Program-made: the position numbers and the translations under genes | NCBI RefSeq assembly: GCF_011075055.1 | Contig: NC_058144.1 | Location: 11,622,138-11,686,137, forward strand | From: Mangifera indica | Lineage: Eukaryota; Streptophyta; Magnoliopsida; Sapindales; Anacardiaceae | Direction: 5' to 3' | DNA: 64,000 nucleotides | Shown here: positions 22,896 through 34,170 of the stretch, piece after piece | How positions within the stretch are numbered: position 1 is the first letter of the stretch | How the letters are laid out: each line of letters begins with the position of its first letter | Notes under the pieces: model-generated | The model's database searches: none | Seen by the model: the letters and a program-made list of their open reading frames with translations, nothing else | What the model was told of the DNA's origin: nothing

Positions 22896-25800
22896 TCAAG
22901 CTGCAAGTACTATGATCAAAATGAGGAGCACAATCCCGAATATTACTAAGAGCAAGCAAGCCTGCAGAAATTTAATAACTTTGTGAATGCACAGATGCCA
23001 GATAGTAAGCATAAAAGACAATTGTTTCTTTCATTGGTCAAATTATTTGTCAAGAAACATGTGCATTTCTAAAGACAATTCAAGTGCATCTCAAAAAGAG
23101 TGTAATAAGTGCATTCATGATAATTTTACACCCCAACAACATTTTGATGTTGATTAAAACAGGAGAAAGTTAAAAAAAATTAAATTACCAGAGAGGAATT
23201 TGATCTTTGGGTCTTTGCGGCCTTCACAAGATGTGATTTTCCCTGTGCAGTTGCTGCATGGGAATTTTCAATATGGGTCCCAATATCATCTGCAAGATGA
23301 TATGATTACTATTAAACATCATGATCCAGGCTGATAATGGAGTTACTAATAAAAGACATGAAGATGACATACCAATCATGGCTCCTTGCTCATGGACCAG
23401 CACAGCAAGATCTTTAAAGATCTCATTCACTTCACCAATTTGCTGCTGAATTTCATGAATTCCTTGCTCTCTCTCCTCAATGACAGCCTCATTGAAGGCA
23501 ATCTCATTGTCTAACAGTAAAACCTCCTGTCTGCAGCAAGAAATAACAGAAATGTTAAGGTTTTGCTTACCGATGTCTGTTTCTCAAAGAAAACAAGATA
23601 TAGACATAATTAATTATTCATAGCATAGAATTGTAAGCTCAACTTTGATGAAATGAATGTACAACCACACTTAGACAAAGGTTTTGTGCAATGGAGTCAT
23701 GATTAAGTTAAGATTTTCAATGTTCAGTTCTTTTGGCAGTAAAATGGAGAAAACGACTTACATCATGCCTGATACATGATACCCTATATATATTCTATTT
23801 CAAGCTATCTTGAAAGTATAATTTTAACCCTCATACATGGAAGTGGTAAAACTTCCAATATTAAAATTTTTTCCTAAATAAAATGAAAAAGGTCAACTTC
23901 ATGCCTAACAAAATATTGTCAAATCCAACTACATAATTCATATCTGACCCAACATCAAAAATAAAAAATAAATGAACAACTTGCTTCAAAGTAGTAAAAT
24001 ATGTGTTCAGAAGTTTTGAATTAATATAGCAAACTCCATCCCTGGTAATGCAGAATCTGAATAACAAAATGTGGAAAGCATAGAATTTTATTTATTTTCT
24101 ATTTATAACAAAGGAAAACACCACTGGCAAGCAGAAAGAAAGGAAAGTGCCGCTTGAGAAAGGGTATTTACTCATTAATTTGAGAGTGAAACTCACCTTC
24201 TAGATTCCACAAGAAGAGCACGCTGTTCTGCACTCTTATCTGAACTTATGTCTAGTTCCTGGGCTGTGTAACTGAATATATAATAGAAAAATTCACAACA
24301 TGAGGAAAATATGTATAGCAAGAATAAGAATCGAAAGATTAACAAATTGGGAACAAACATATGTAGATCAATTGAAACCACTCAACAACAACAAAGTAGT
24401 CAACATACAATTTTTTTTTAAATAAATCAATGAAGAAAGATTTGACAAATGTTTTTTTTTAAATTATATTCACAAGGCAAAAATAATCAATTTGTTTTTC
24501 AAGCGATCAATGTGTGCACCAACACATAAAGAGATCTAACCAAACCAAGTACTAAGGGCCTGCAATAGCACATACTTGGAAGGAGGAACTGTCTGTGGAA
24601 CAGAAGGTGAGTAAGCCGTTTCCCTTTCTGCTGCAAGCCGTTGGGCCTTCTGAAACTCTTTTAAAACAGCTTGGAAATCTTTTGCAAGTTTAGCGTCTGC
24701 AATTTTCTTGCTGGCCTGTGATCATAAAAACCAGTAAAGGTTATCTTAAGAAGATTACGGAAAAGAATGTAGCCTTTTAGCACACAGCACTCTCAAAATT
24801 GTTGAAGTAAAATTTATTTATAATTTTAAATTTGTATTAGACATGCTCAATGTAAACAATAATAAGTTTTACCAACAGTAGCTCTTTGTGTGTGCAAGAG
24901 AAAGACAGAGTTGCACATTTATAACCAATTAACTAGTGCTCAGGAAAGCATACTTACGCTAACTTCAACATGATGATCTGATTCACTGGCTTGTTTTAGT
25001 TTAGCTGAAGTATCCTTTACCAGCTGCCCGATATGCAGCCTTGTTTTGTGTCTGTCAATACAAATCAATTTCAGAGTAGGGACCTCAAAGTGCGAAATCA
25101 TTCAAATAAAAAGTAAAATAAAATATGTTAAGAGAAGTTTGTGATATGGAAGATTTAGCCTAAGAGGAGGATATTCTCGTTTCCAAACTAAAAGTATAAA
25201 AAAAAACCATTACAGATTCTGCAGACCACTAATCATAAATAATAGCCATCAATCTTTCTACATGGTATTCTCAGCAAATTCACATAAATAATAGCAGTAT
25301 CTCGTATTGAATTACTCATAGTTGATACAAGATATTGTATTACCGCATTGTATGATAATTTTTTTATTTAGCACCGTTTTTTTTTTTTTTGGGTTTAATT
25401 GCAGTGGCTTCAGCCAAGTCTCCGACAATTCAACAGAGATTTATAACAATTTTGACAATTTCAGGGAACGTCCTAGTAAATTTTGAAACCATATTTTAAG
25501 CAAACCTTGAAGGATACCCATTAAATGTTCGTTGATTTTTTGCAGACATAATTATACAAGCAATGGCTCCCAAATAATCAATTCCAATTCTAATCCCGAT
25601 TATATCCCTAAACAATCAATAACAACTCCAGAAACTAAACCATTTAAGCCCTAATTCCTCATAATTAAACCAAAAAATATTCACATCAGACGGACAGACT
25701 CACAGCTTCTCACGGAGCTCCGGCGTGTCCTTGGGGGTCCCAAGCGTATTAACAAGCCGTTGAAAAGTCGAGACGGCGGTGTTGATCTGGAAAATTCCAG

Positions 25801-25900
25801 AGGCGACGGCCTGCGTGGAGTCTTTCTTTGCAATTCCATTCGCCAGATCTTTCCTCAATGAGCCTGCGGACCGGCCCGCCTCGAGATCCTGAAAGCTCAT
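22896..25900 (-). CDS. SYP22: Qa-SNARE of the SYP2 group (SYP22/VAM3-like)
   Basis: Seven exons on the minus strand: 25900-25704, 25051-24958, 24715-24576, 24271-24197, 23530-23373, 23289-23189 and 22961-22896. All have GT-AG junctions that keep frame and give 276 residues, close to the usual 268-279 of SYP2 proteins. Domains: N-terminal Habc bundle about 30-140 ([40 protein letters not shown]); SNARE coiled coil about 186-246 with the zero-layer glutamine at Q217 ([11 protein letters not shown]); C-terminal membrane anchor 256-276 with no lumenal tail. Such Qa-SNAREs drive fusion at the prevacuolar compartment and vacuole with VTI1, SYP5 and R-SNARE partners. The start is set by the conserved MSFQDLE. 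An in-frame ATG lies 26 codons upstream without a stop between. A G-box lies 206 bp upstream. Confidence 0.95.
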
Positions 25901-26105
25901 TCTTCTTGTACCTGGAAACTCAATGCTTGGAAACAGGTAATACCGAAACGCGATGGGAATACAGCAAGACCTAGGCAAGAATTATGGAGAGAGAAAATGG
26001 AAGAGAACGCAATGTATATCGGGATTTACTTCTTATTCTTTTTATTTTTGTTGGGCTCATGGGGACATCGTGTAGCCGTTACGGTGATTCAGATCCCGTG
26101 CAGTA

Positions 26106-26111
26106 CACGTG
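26106..26111. promoter_or_regulatory. G-box (CACGTG) upstream of SYP22
   Basis: A perfect palindromic CACGTG in the context tacacgtggg, 206 bp upstream of the SYP22 start codon. Such G-box/ABRE cores bind bZIP and bHLH factors in plants, so ABA or light control is possible. A single 6-mer is weak evidence. The promoter is cut short by the MITE starting at about 26222. Confidence 0.35.
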
Positions 26112-26242
26112 GGTACTGGGGATTGGCCCTAAATAAAGGTAACATTACTCTTATAGACATCCGGTTAGGTTCAATTTGGACACGGCCAACAAAATGACCG
26201 ATATTTAGCTTATAATATTTTTTTGGCCAACAGACTTGTTCC

Positions 26243-27110
26243 TAAACATGTCAATTGGATTGGATCAAATGAAGAGTCGGTTTAAAGCACAAAAAAAATC
26301 TAGACACGATAAACCCGATTTGATACTGTAAAGTGTCAGGCCAGGCTCATGGGTCTATGGGGGTCGGGCCTTTATATTATACCTATGGGGTGGTTCGGCC
26401 CCGTCCAATACTGTTTATAAAAAAATAAAAATTTTTATTTTTTTTTCCTTGCTTCTGTTGCTTTGCAGTGCCTGGCAAAAGGCAGAAGAGAAGCAGATTC
26501 TGCTTCTCCCAGCATCTGCTTAATTTTTTTAAAAATTTTTTTAATTAATTTATCTTTTTTTTATAAAAACCTATTAAATTTTTTATTTTCACTTTCAATT
26601 ACAATTATAAATTTCTCAAACTCTCAATCTCTCAAATTTTCAATCTCAATTATTTTATTATATTTTTAATCTCATTTTATTTTAATTTTATCATTACAAA
26701 ATATTACAAATTGATCCAATGACAAATAAATTCAATGACGACAACTGCTTCCCTTCCTAAGGATCCTTCAAGCGAGAGGAGAAAACCCTAAAATCTGATT
26801 CTAATATTTTATAAAGTGTTACATGAGCCATCTTTTCAAGTTTATATGGCCTATTACAGGCCCACATTCGCATGGTGAAAATTATTTTAATAAAATATGC
26901 ATATTCCATGTTTAGTGTCCGATTAAAAATTTCAATTAAAAAAAATTTTAAAATATTGATTAATTGGGCTAGCCCAACCCGATCAAAACCCATTATTAAA
27001 TGGTTTAGGCCTCGGGCCTTTATATTTCAATAGGTCGGCCTGGCCCGAAGGCCCATTACTGTTTGAGCCTTGGGCCTAGCTAGAGCCAGCTCGACCCATT
27101 GACATCTCTA
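26243..27110. mobile_element. Non-autonomous hAT element, 868 bp
   Basis: Terminal inverted repeats: left taaacatgtcaattgg, and right, on the complementary strand, tagagatgtcaatggg. It is flanked by cttgttcc (26235-26242) and cctgttcc (27111-27118), an 8-bp target duplication with one change. GGCC-rich subterminal repeats (tcgggcctttatatt near both ends, ggcctggcccgaaggccc) fit the plant hAT group whose ends read GGTGTCAATGGG. No transposase remains. It sits in the left end of the foldback MITE. Confidence 0.8.
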
Positions 27111-27323
27111 CCTGTTCCCACCCAAGGTTTCATGTAATTTTAAACACCCATCTATGAGTCAATTTCAATTAAAAATTTCAGTTAGGGTTAGAGATAAAAT
27201 CATTATTAGATAAAAAATTTTATAAAATTAAATTTTTACCACATTTTCCCCCTTAAGGTTTGTAGTTTTGTCCTATTGCTTCTCCTCTGATTATCGAAGC
27301 CGTCAAACCTCCATACCGATGCT

Positions 27324-27366
27324 CCTCTCTCTTTCAGACAATGATGAATTGTCTGAAAGAGAGAGG
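27324..27366. repeat. Perfect 18-bp hairpin at the MITE centre
   Basis: The arm cctctctctttcagacaa (27324-27341) is followed after a 7-base loop by its exact reverse complement (27349-27366). It is nested in the larger imperfect foldback of the MITE, whose next layer pairs cctccataccgatgctcc with the ggagcgttggtatggagg-like arm near 27450. Confidence 0.85.
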
Positions 27367-28099
27367 TGGGTCGACGATTCGTCAACACAAAGATGAAATT
27401 TGTTTCTTCTAGGTCAACAATTCATCATCGTTTGCGAGAAAGAGGAGCGTTGGTATGGAGGTGGGCCAGCTCCGATCACTAGAGAAGTAGCAAGAAGGCA
27501 AAACTACAAACCCTAGGGGGAAATGTTTATTTTTCAAACTTATATGAGGGGAAAATGATATATTTTTAAACCTATAGGAAAAAATGTGATAAAACTTTAA
27601 TTTTATAAATTTTTTTATTAAATAACAAATTTATCCCTAATTATACCTGATATTTTTTACAAAAATTAGCTTATATATAAGTGTTTGAGTTTTTGAAAGC
27701 GTGAGAGTGAAACTTTAGGATTACATGAAACTTTGGGTGGGAATAAGTCTTTTGGCTTTTTTGAAATTATTTTTATAAAAAATTAATAAGTTTAATTATT
27801 AAAATTAGGCCAGAGGACTTATTCTTACTCAAAAAATTAGTGTTTTCTTAAATTTCATCTATTAACTTTAAAAAATCTATACACTCACCTATTTGGTAAT
27901 TTTTAGAATTAATATCAGGAATAAAATCGTTATTGTAAACAAAAATTCAAAGGGTCCAAGATCATAAAAAAACATTCCCGATTTAGAAATCTAAAATTTT
28001 GATAAAGATTGGTAATCCAATGCACTTCTGTCAGAATCCACAACACACTTTACTTAATTTGCTTTCTTATTTTTTGTAAAAATTTCTTATAGATGAAGA

Positions 28100-31000
28100 G
28101 AATATTGGAGGAGAGAGTGTCCTGTGAGTTTAACGTAAGAGAGAGATGGTCCCAATAGAATTTACGCTACTTTTTATTAAGATGGAAAGTGGCAGTTAAC
28201 TTTAATAACTATCGAAGGCAAAAAAGGTCATTATCACTTATAAGGGCTAATTTTGTATTTTTTTAACCCTGATGGATCGGGTCAACCCATTATGAGTAGA
28301 CCGAATCCAATATCTTTCACTCACACATGATGGGGTGATTCGAATCACGAAACTCTTCCATAGAAATCTTACAGAACAAAGCAATTCATACTAGCAAATG
28401 TATTGTGCGACCTTGCAAGCAACCTGCATTTAGGAGCTATTTTACTATACATTTGTTAGGAATAACATAGTCATTTCAACCCGAAAAATAACAAAGCATT
28501 AATCTCGCAGTATCCTAGACTTACTCGGTAACACTAGCGCTCTATAATCTCATTTATTATTGTGTTATATTCTTATGTATCCATAATCAAGTCAAATCTC
28601 TCATATAAGTGATATAATCGGCTGGCCAATAAACACACGTAATATATAAGTCTTCCTCTTCTATTCGAAATTCTCAATTTAAACTTAGTTGTTTTTCTAG
28701 TCATATCCCATAGATTGAATCATACATGGGCATAGATTTCAACCTAAGATAGCAACATCAAGAGTAAACATCAAATAACAGTAAAAAGTCAAAGGGTACC
28801 AACTTGAGATAATCCTCATGAAGTCTCACAAAGTGAAAGAGCAGAGATTTAACCTTCCACTACTTTAAATGGTCATCTTATTTATGCACATATGGTATGA
28901 ATCATATGCTACAATGTGTATTTTTTCAAAAATGTTATTACTAACATTGTACAGATCTTAGTTCAATCATTGTACTCAGTACCTAACCTGAGTTCTTACT
29001 CATCTCTCCAATCTTATAGTTATCACTATATATTAAGAACTCACATATGATATTCACAAATTATTTAGACGTAGGGAATCCAAATAGATCATTTTCAAAT
29101 TTATCAAGTCATGACCTCATCTTAATTTATTATTAAGGCGATATATCCAATAATTCATTTCTTGAGCAACTCTTATCTTCTAAGTGTGCTCTCTCTCAGT
29201 GGTATCAATCTCAAGAAACATGTCTCATCTTTGCACGCTCTTCTCAATGTTAAAGGCAATTGCTTGTGTGAAAAAGTGAATCAAACTTGTGTGACATTAT
29301 CATCTTATTGAGTTTTAAAAAATAATGTGTATATGAATAACCAATTTTTAATACACTTCAGTCATATCCTTCATGTCAAAATTTAACTTGCGTGACATTA
29401 TCATCTTATTGATTTTAATACCTAAAATATAATATACTTCACTCATAACCTTCATGTCAAAATTTACGAATAACCAATTTTTAATAATTATCACATACTT
29501 CAAATCACTCCCAACTATCAGCACATCATCCATATAAAGAGATAAATTGTAACTTTGTCATCAAGCTTTTTTACATAGACATAGTGGACTTGTTTTAACA
29601 TCTTAAAATTATAAGACAATATTGTCTTATGGAATTTTAGGTATCATTGTCTTGATGACTGTTTCAAGCCATATATTAATCTTTGGAGCTTGCATATTTT
29701 ACGCTTTTGGCCTTTTACCACAAAACCTGCAAGCTGATCGATGTAGATTTCTTTATCAAACTCTTCATTGAGAAAAACTGTCTTGACATTCATCTGATGT
29801 AATTCTAGATCTAAGTGTGCTACTATAGCTAGAATAACACAGATTGAGGTAAATCTCACAACAGGCGAAAAAGTTTCTTCATAATTTATACATTCTTGGT
29901 AGGTATAACTCTTCACTACTAAGTGAGTTTTGTATTTATTTATTGAGTCATCTGCCTTTCATTTAATTTTGAGAATTTATTTATTCCCAATGGGTTTTTC
30001 ACCTGACGATAAGTCCACCAGACTCCAAACTCAGTTTATTTTCATATAGTTCATGTTTTCCTCTAATGCTTCTTGTCATTTTTCTTTATTGAGAGATGAT
30101 AAAGCTTCTTTGATATTTTTAAGCTTATCATCTTCAAAATAAGCAATTATGAGAACTTCATTTTTAATTTCAAAATGTTTTTTTGGGATTCAAAGATGTT
30201 CGCTCCTCTGTAATTAAGGATTTTCGCTTTCAATATCTAAAATAGGTTAGAACTCAACCTCATTGCTCCCACTATTTGGAACAGGTAAAAATATCATCCT
30301 TTGTGACACAATTGATGGTTGTTGAGATGAACCTTCTCCATATTCCTCTTCTGTTTCATACAGATAAAGACTTTTATCAATATCATCCTTCTTAGGAAAT
30401 TCATCTTCTATGAATGTTGCATCTTTAGATTTTATTTCATTCATTCTTCTATTAGAGTCCTCTCCTGTGAACACATACCCTTTGGAGTGTTTAGAGTATC
30501 TTATAAAGATATATTCCTTGCTTCTTAGTCCTAATTTTCTGAATTTATGGAATGTGTCATGGATGTATGCAGCAGACCCTCAAGGTCACATCATATTCAA
30601 TTCAGGTTTCCTACCTATCCATAACTCATAAGGAGTGAAAGTTACTAACTTAGTGGGCACTCGGTTAAGTATATAAGTCGCAGTCAATAAGACATCTCCC
30701 CAATACGAAATTGGAAGATTCAGTTGCGCTATCATAGACCTAACCATTTCTAATAAAATTCAGTTCCTTCTCTCCGCTACACCACTTTATTGCAGAGTTC
30801 TGGGAATTGTTAATTGCCTTATAATTCTTTTTCCACTACATAATTCTTTAAATTCAGTAGATAAATATTTATGGCCTTGATCAATTCTCAAGACTTTTAT
30901 TCTTTTGTCTAACTGATTCTCAATCTCATTTATATAATGTCTAAAGCAATCTATTGCTTCTGACTTATGAGAGATCAAATATACATACCCAAAATATGAA

Positions 31001-31870
31001 TAATCATCTATGAAAGTGATAAAATAGAATGCTTCTTTTCTACCTTTGACATTCATAGGACCACAAATATTTGAGTATACAAGTTGTAGAGGAATTTCAG
31101 CTTTAATAGTTTTGCCAAAAGGTTTTATAGTAGTTTTTTCTACTAAGCAATGCTTACAAATAGGTAGATCTAATTTTGTGACAAGTCTTAATAAACCTTC
31201 ACAGGCTAGTTTGTTTATTCTTTCTTGGCCAATATGTCCTAGTCTAGCATGTTATTTATTTGTATCCACATATAGACTACTAAGAGTTGCAAATAACGAA
31301 AAACTAATAGAATTATCATTATTACAAGATAAGGTGTCCAACACCATAAAACCTTCTGATAAAAATCCAAATCCACATTATCATAATAAAGTTTAACTAA
31401 GTTCTTAGAGAAAGTAAAACAATATTCTAGTTTTAACAAAACTATTACAGAGACTAAATTTCGTCGAATTTCCAGAGTATATAAGATATCATGTAGGTAC
31501 AAGATTTGACCACCGCGCAAAACTAATTTGCATATACCTATTCCTTTTATTTCAACTTTGGTATTATTACTTACAGATATCCACCGTATTTCTTTTGATA
31601 TTCGACGAAATTCCAGGAAAACGTCTCTATCACGAGCTACATGGTCTGTGACTCCTGAGTCTACAATCCACATAGGACGAGATTTAATTAAGAAAATAGT
31701 ATTGGAAAAATAAATCTCATAATTTGAGACAAGATAAGGTAATACCTTCTTTAGTTTTGTGCATTCACGAGTGAAGTGACCCTTGTTCCCACAGTTATAA
31801 CATGTCAGTTTTGTTTTATCTCTTTTCGCAGAACGCTTGCCTCTTTTGCGCTTGAATCGTTTATATCAAG
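28100..31870 (-). mobile_element. Ty1/copia remnant, minus strand
   Basis: In minus-strand order: a gag zinc knuckle at 31802-31761 (CYNCGNKGHFTREC, CX2CX4HX4C); a protease/pre-integrase segment at 31673-31239 (MWIVDSGVTDHV, with DSG); an integrase core at 31056-30787 (FITFIDDYSYFGYVYLISHK, ...RIDQG); and reverse transcriptase at 29916-29644 (NYEETFSPVVRFTSI, LIYGLKQSSRQ) and 29533-29348 (MDDVLIVGSD). The frame is broken by stops and shifts, and a part of RT is duplicated (29290-29490). The region 28100-29290 has a copia-LTR look but no second LTR was found to confirm it. RNase H is missing or unrecognisable. Inactive. Confidence 0.85.
29290..29490. repeat. Local duplication inside copia RT
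   Basis: The strings gtgacattatcatcttattga (29291 and 29394 regions), tcataaccttcatgtcaaaa (29365 and 29445 regions) and gaataaccaatttttaata (29336 and 29468 regions) each occur twice in an interleaved order. This gives two copies of the FDMK...SEVY/TEVY peptide segment on the minus strand. It is a short tandem duplication with rearrangement after the element was inserted. Confidence 0.65.
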
Positions 31871-32771
31871 TTTGACTTAAATCCTAAATTACTAATTCAA
31901 ACTTGTTTGACTTTGTTAGAAATGTTGTTGATGATCACAAACATTATTAATAATATTACCAATAGAATGAATAGTTTTTATCAAAGAAAGATTCGAAGTA
32001 AGTTAGAGTCGAGCTACCAAATTGAAAAACTAACTTCATTTTAGACAAATCAAGACAAACACTGAGTTTGAGTTGGCTCATCAACATAGATTGGTTCCAA
32101 TTCAATGACTAATGATTTAATAAGAAAAAAAAAAGTTAAAATTTGCAATGGTTGACAGACATGGAGTTTGCATAAAACATACAAGATTAATAGTCAACTA
32201 GTAAACGATTGAATTTAGCTTCTGCATCTCATTCAAACTTCTTATTAAGATTTACCAAACCAAATATATAGACTCTAAAATATTAAATTATTCTAAAATA
32301 ATCATCAAATTGAGCTAGCTTTAGAATATTCTTTTAATTCAAAGACTCTTTCCTCTTAAGTCACAACCGAATAACTTTTTAGGGTTCCAAACCAACATTC
32401 TAAATAGAATGCAACCCCATACTCCCCTCCTCTCACGGCTTTAGGAGAAAAAATAAAATAGAATATCCGTGATTGATTACAAAATATCAATTAATAAGAT
32501 TTATAATATGTAAAAAATATACAAAAATATAATATCGATTTGGTGTAGTGATATAAAACTTAGGTCGGAAAATTTTACCAAAAATATATATTACTAAGAG
32601 ATATAACATTAAATTATTTGCTAAACTATTAGCCAAATTATCTCAAATTTGAGAACCAGAATTCTCTATATTATAAGTCAAATAATATAGTTAATTGCTT
32701 ACAATTCAAGAAATTTTGTGACACCGAAATTTTGTGACACCCACAAATTCTCTCCTATAATCATTCCAAAT
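31871..32771. other. AT-rich flank of the copia remnant, no gene seen
   Basis: No reading frame or paired repeat could be supported. It may contain the remains of the copia gag and 5' LTR, because it follows the zinc knuckle on the minus strand, but nothing in it matches the 28.1-29.3 kb region clearly. Confidence 0.35.
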
Positions 32772-33222
32772 AGGGATGGCGATGGGGAAGGGTAGGGAGG
32801 GGATCACAATCCCCATCCCCATCCATGGCCCGTCCCCGTTACGGGGATGACAAAGAATCCTCGTCCTCTCCTCCTGAATGACATGGATTCCATGTTCTTG
32901 TGGAAACAAATCTCTTTTTCGTACTCTCTAAACACAACATAAATATATTAAATAATAAAATTAATTAAAATTAAAACTAACTCATTATTCCAACTATTAT
33001 ATATATTATTTACCTTAATATGCACAATAAAAATATAAATAAATTTGAAAAATATAAATAATCTAAAACTATAAAAATATGTTAGTATTTTTAAATAAAT
33101 ATATTAATATAAAAAGACGAGGATAGAGATGGGGATGGAGACAAGGGCAGGGCGGGGACACATGAATCCTTATCTCTTGCTCGTTTGATTGAGAGGATGT
33201 TTTTCATCTCCATCCCTTTTTT
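32772..33222. repeat. MITE-like repeat, copy 2 (partner at 2935-3345)
   Basis: Same family and orientation as 2935-3345. Copy 2 is better preserved at the ends (gggatggcgatggggaagg on the left, catctccatccctttttt on the right), which form a short inverted repeat of the agggatgg type. It has no coding capacity; a frame over 32706-32909 is only a by-product of the G-rich end. Confidence 0.65.
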
Positions 33223-33459
33223 AATTTCTATCGATGAATTTTCTTCTTGTTAAGATCGGAGAGAGTCAGAGACCTTAAATTTAAATCGAAATTTTTATCT
33301 CTAATCCCAAATACAGGTATATAGAGAACTTCCACTTTTTATTGGATTCTTATAATATTTCCTAGAAAAGTAATATCCTTGTTCGCATTCTCATTCACTT
33401 AGTCCATAAGTTTTTCTATCGACAAATGTTACAAAATTTATGTTTTAACTATATATGCC
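33223..33459. other. AT-rich spacer
   Basis: Nothing recognisable between two small repeats. Confidence 0.35.
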
Positions 33460-33834
33460 TATAGTTATCAAAATCTTACGATATATAATATATATGTTAC
33501 AATATGATATAATACAAATGAAAAACAATACATATTATGAAATATATCGAATTACTATGATATAGTGATATGATACATATTACTGATACAAATCGATATA
33601 CTTTTTAGAAAAAAATAAAATAGTAGAGGTGTATATGATAAATTTTATATTTTTATGATGTGTATGATATTTTCTAAAATAGTAACGTGTCATTTAGATT
33701 TTTTTAACTTTTTTATCAATATTTTATTACTTTGTTTTTTTTAATTGTATTATACAATGTGATACGATATTCAATATATAATATAAAAATTTTAGTTTTT
33801 GATACACGATATGATACGTAATTTGATTACTATA
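33460..33834. repeat. GATAC-rich MITE-like repeat
   Basis: Ends form an inverted repeat (left tatagttatcaaaatctta, right on the complementary strand tatagtaatcaaattacg). The interior is full of gatac/gatatg motifs such as gatatgatacatatta and gatacacgatatgatacg. No coding content. The target duplication is unclear because both flanks are simple tata-rich sequence. Confidence 0.5.
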
Positions 33835-34170
33835 TATATATGACACATAACATTGTATAATATTATATAAATTTAAATGATAAATTGTAAAAATGACATA
33901 ATAATTATTTGAGGAAATTTTAAGATAAATTCTATATTAACAAATGATTGAATGTCTGATGAGTTTATCATCCTATTAAAAGGAGTTTTGCATTATACAT
34001 GATACTTGAATAATTGTTTAATAATTTCCTTCATATTTGCAGGTGACTCTTATCTAATCATATACAAATTTTAAAATCTTGAGGACGAAATTCTAAAGTT
34101 GTATATGACCGCTGCTACAAATTTTGTCAAATATTTTTAAGAGTATAAATTTATTATAAATATAATTTAT
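33835..34170. other. AT-rich spacer, nothing seen
   Basis: No gene or repeat could be supported between the GATAC-rich repeat and the second foldback MITE. Confidence 0.35.

Larger units (their letters stand above)
26222..27760. mobile_element. Foldback MITE, copy 1, split by a hAT element
   Basis: The outer ends are inverted repeats. The left end (ggccaacagacttgttcc) resumes after the hAT insertion at 27111 with cctgttcccacccaagg. The right end reads cctttgggtgggaataagtc-like and then ttttggc. The two arms pair for some 250 bp: left ctacaa-free arm with ccccttaaggtttgtagtt, right arm aactacaaaccctaggggg. The centre holds a second, tight palindrome at 27324-27366. Without the hAT it is about 670 bp with no coding capacity. 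Copies of the same family lie at 34171-36104 and at the right window edge. The superfamily is not clear. Confidence 0.75.

Noticed and set aside
27324..27366. A conserved miRNA hairpin
   Set aside because: It is part of the foldback MITE and does not match any miRNA family I know. It is reported only as a structural curiosity.
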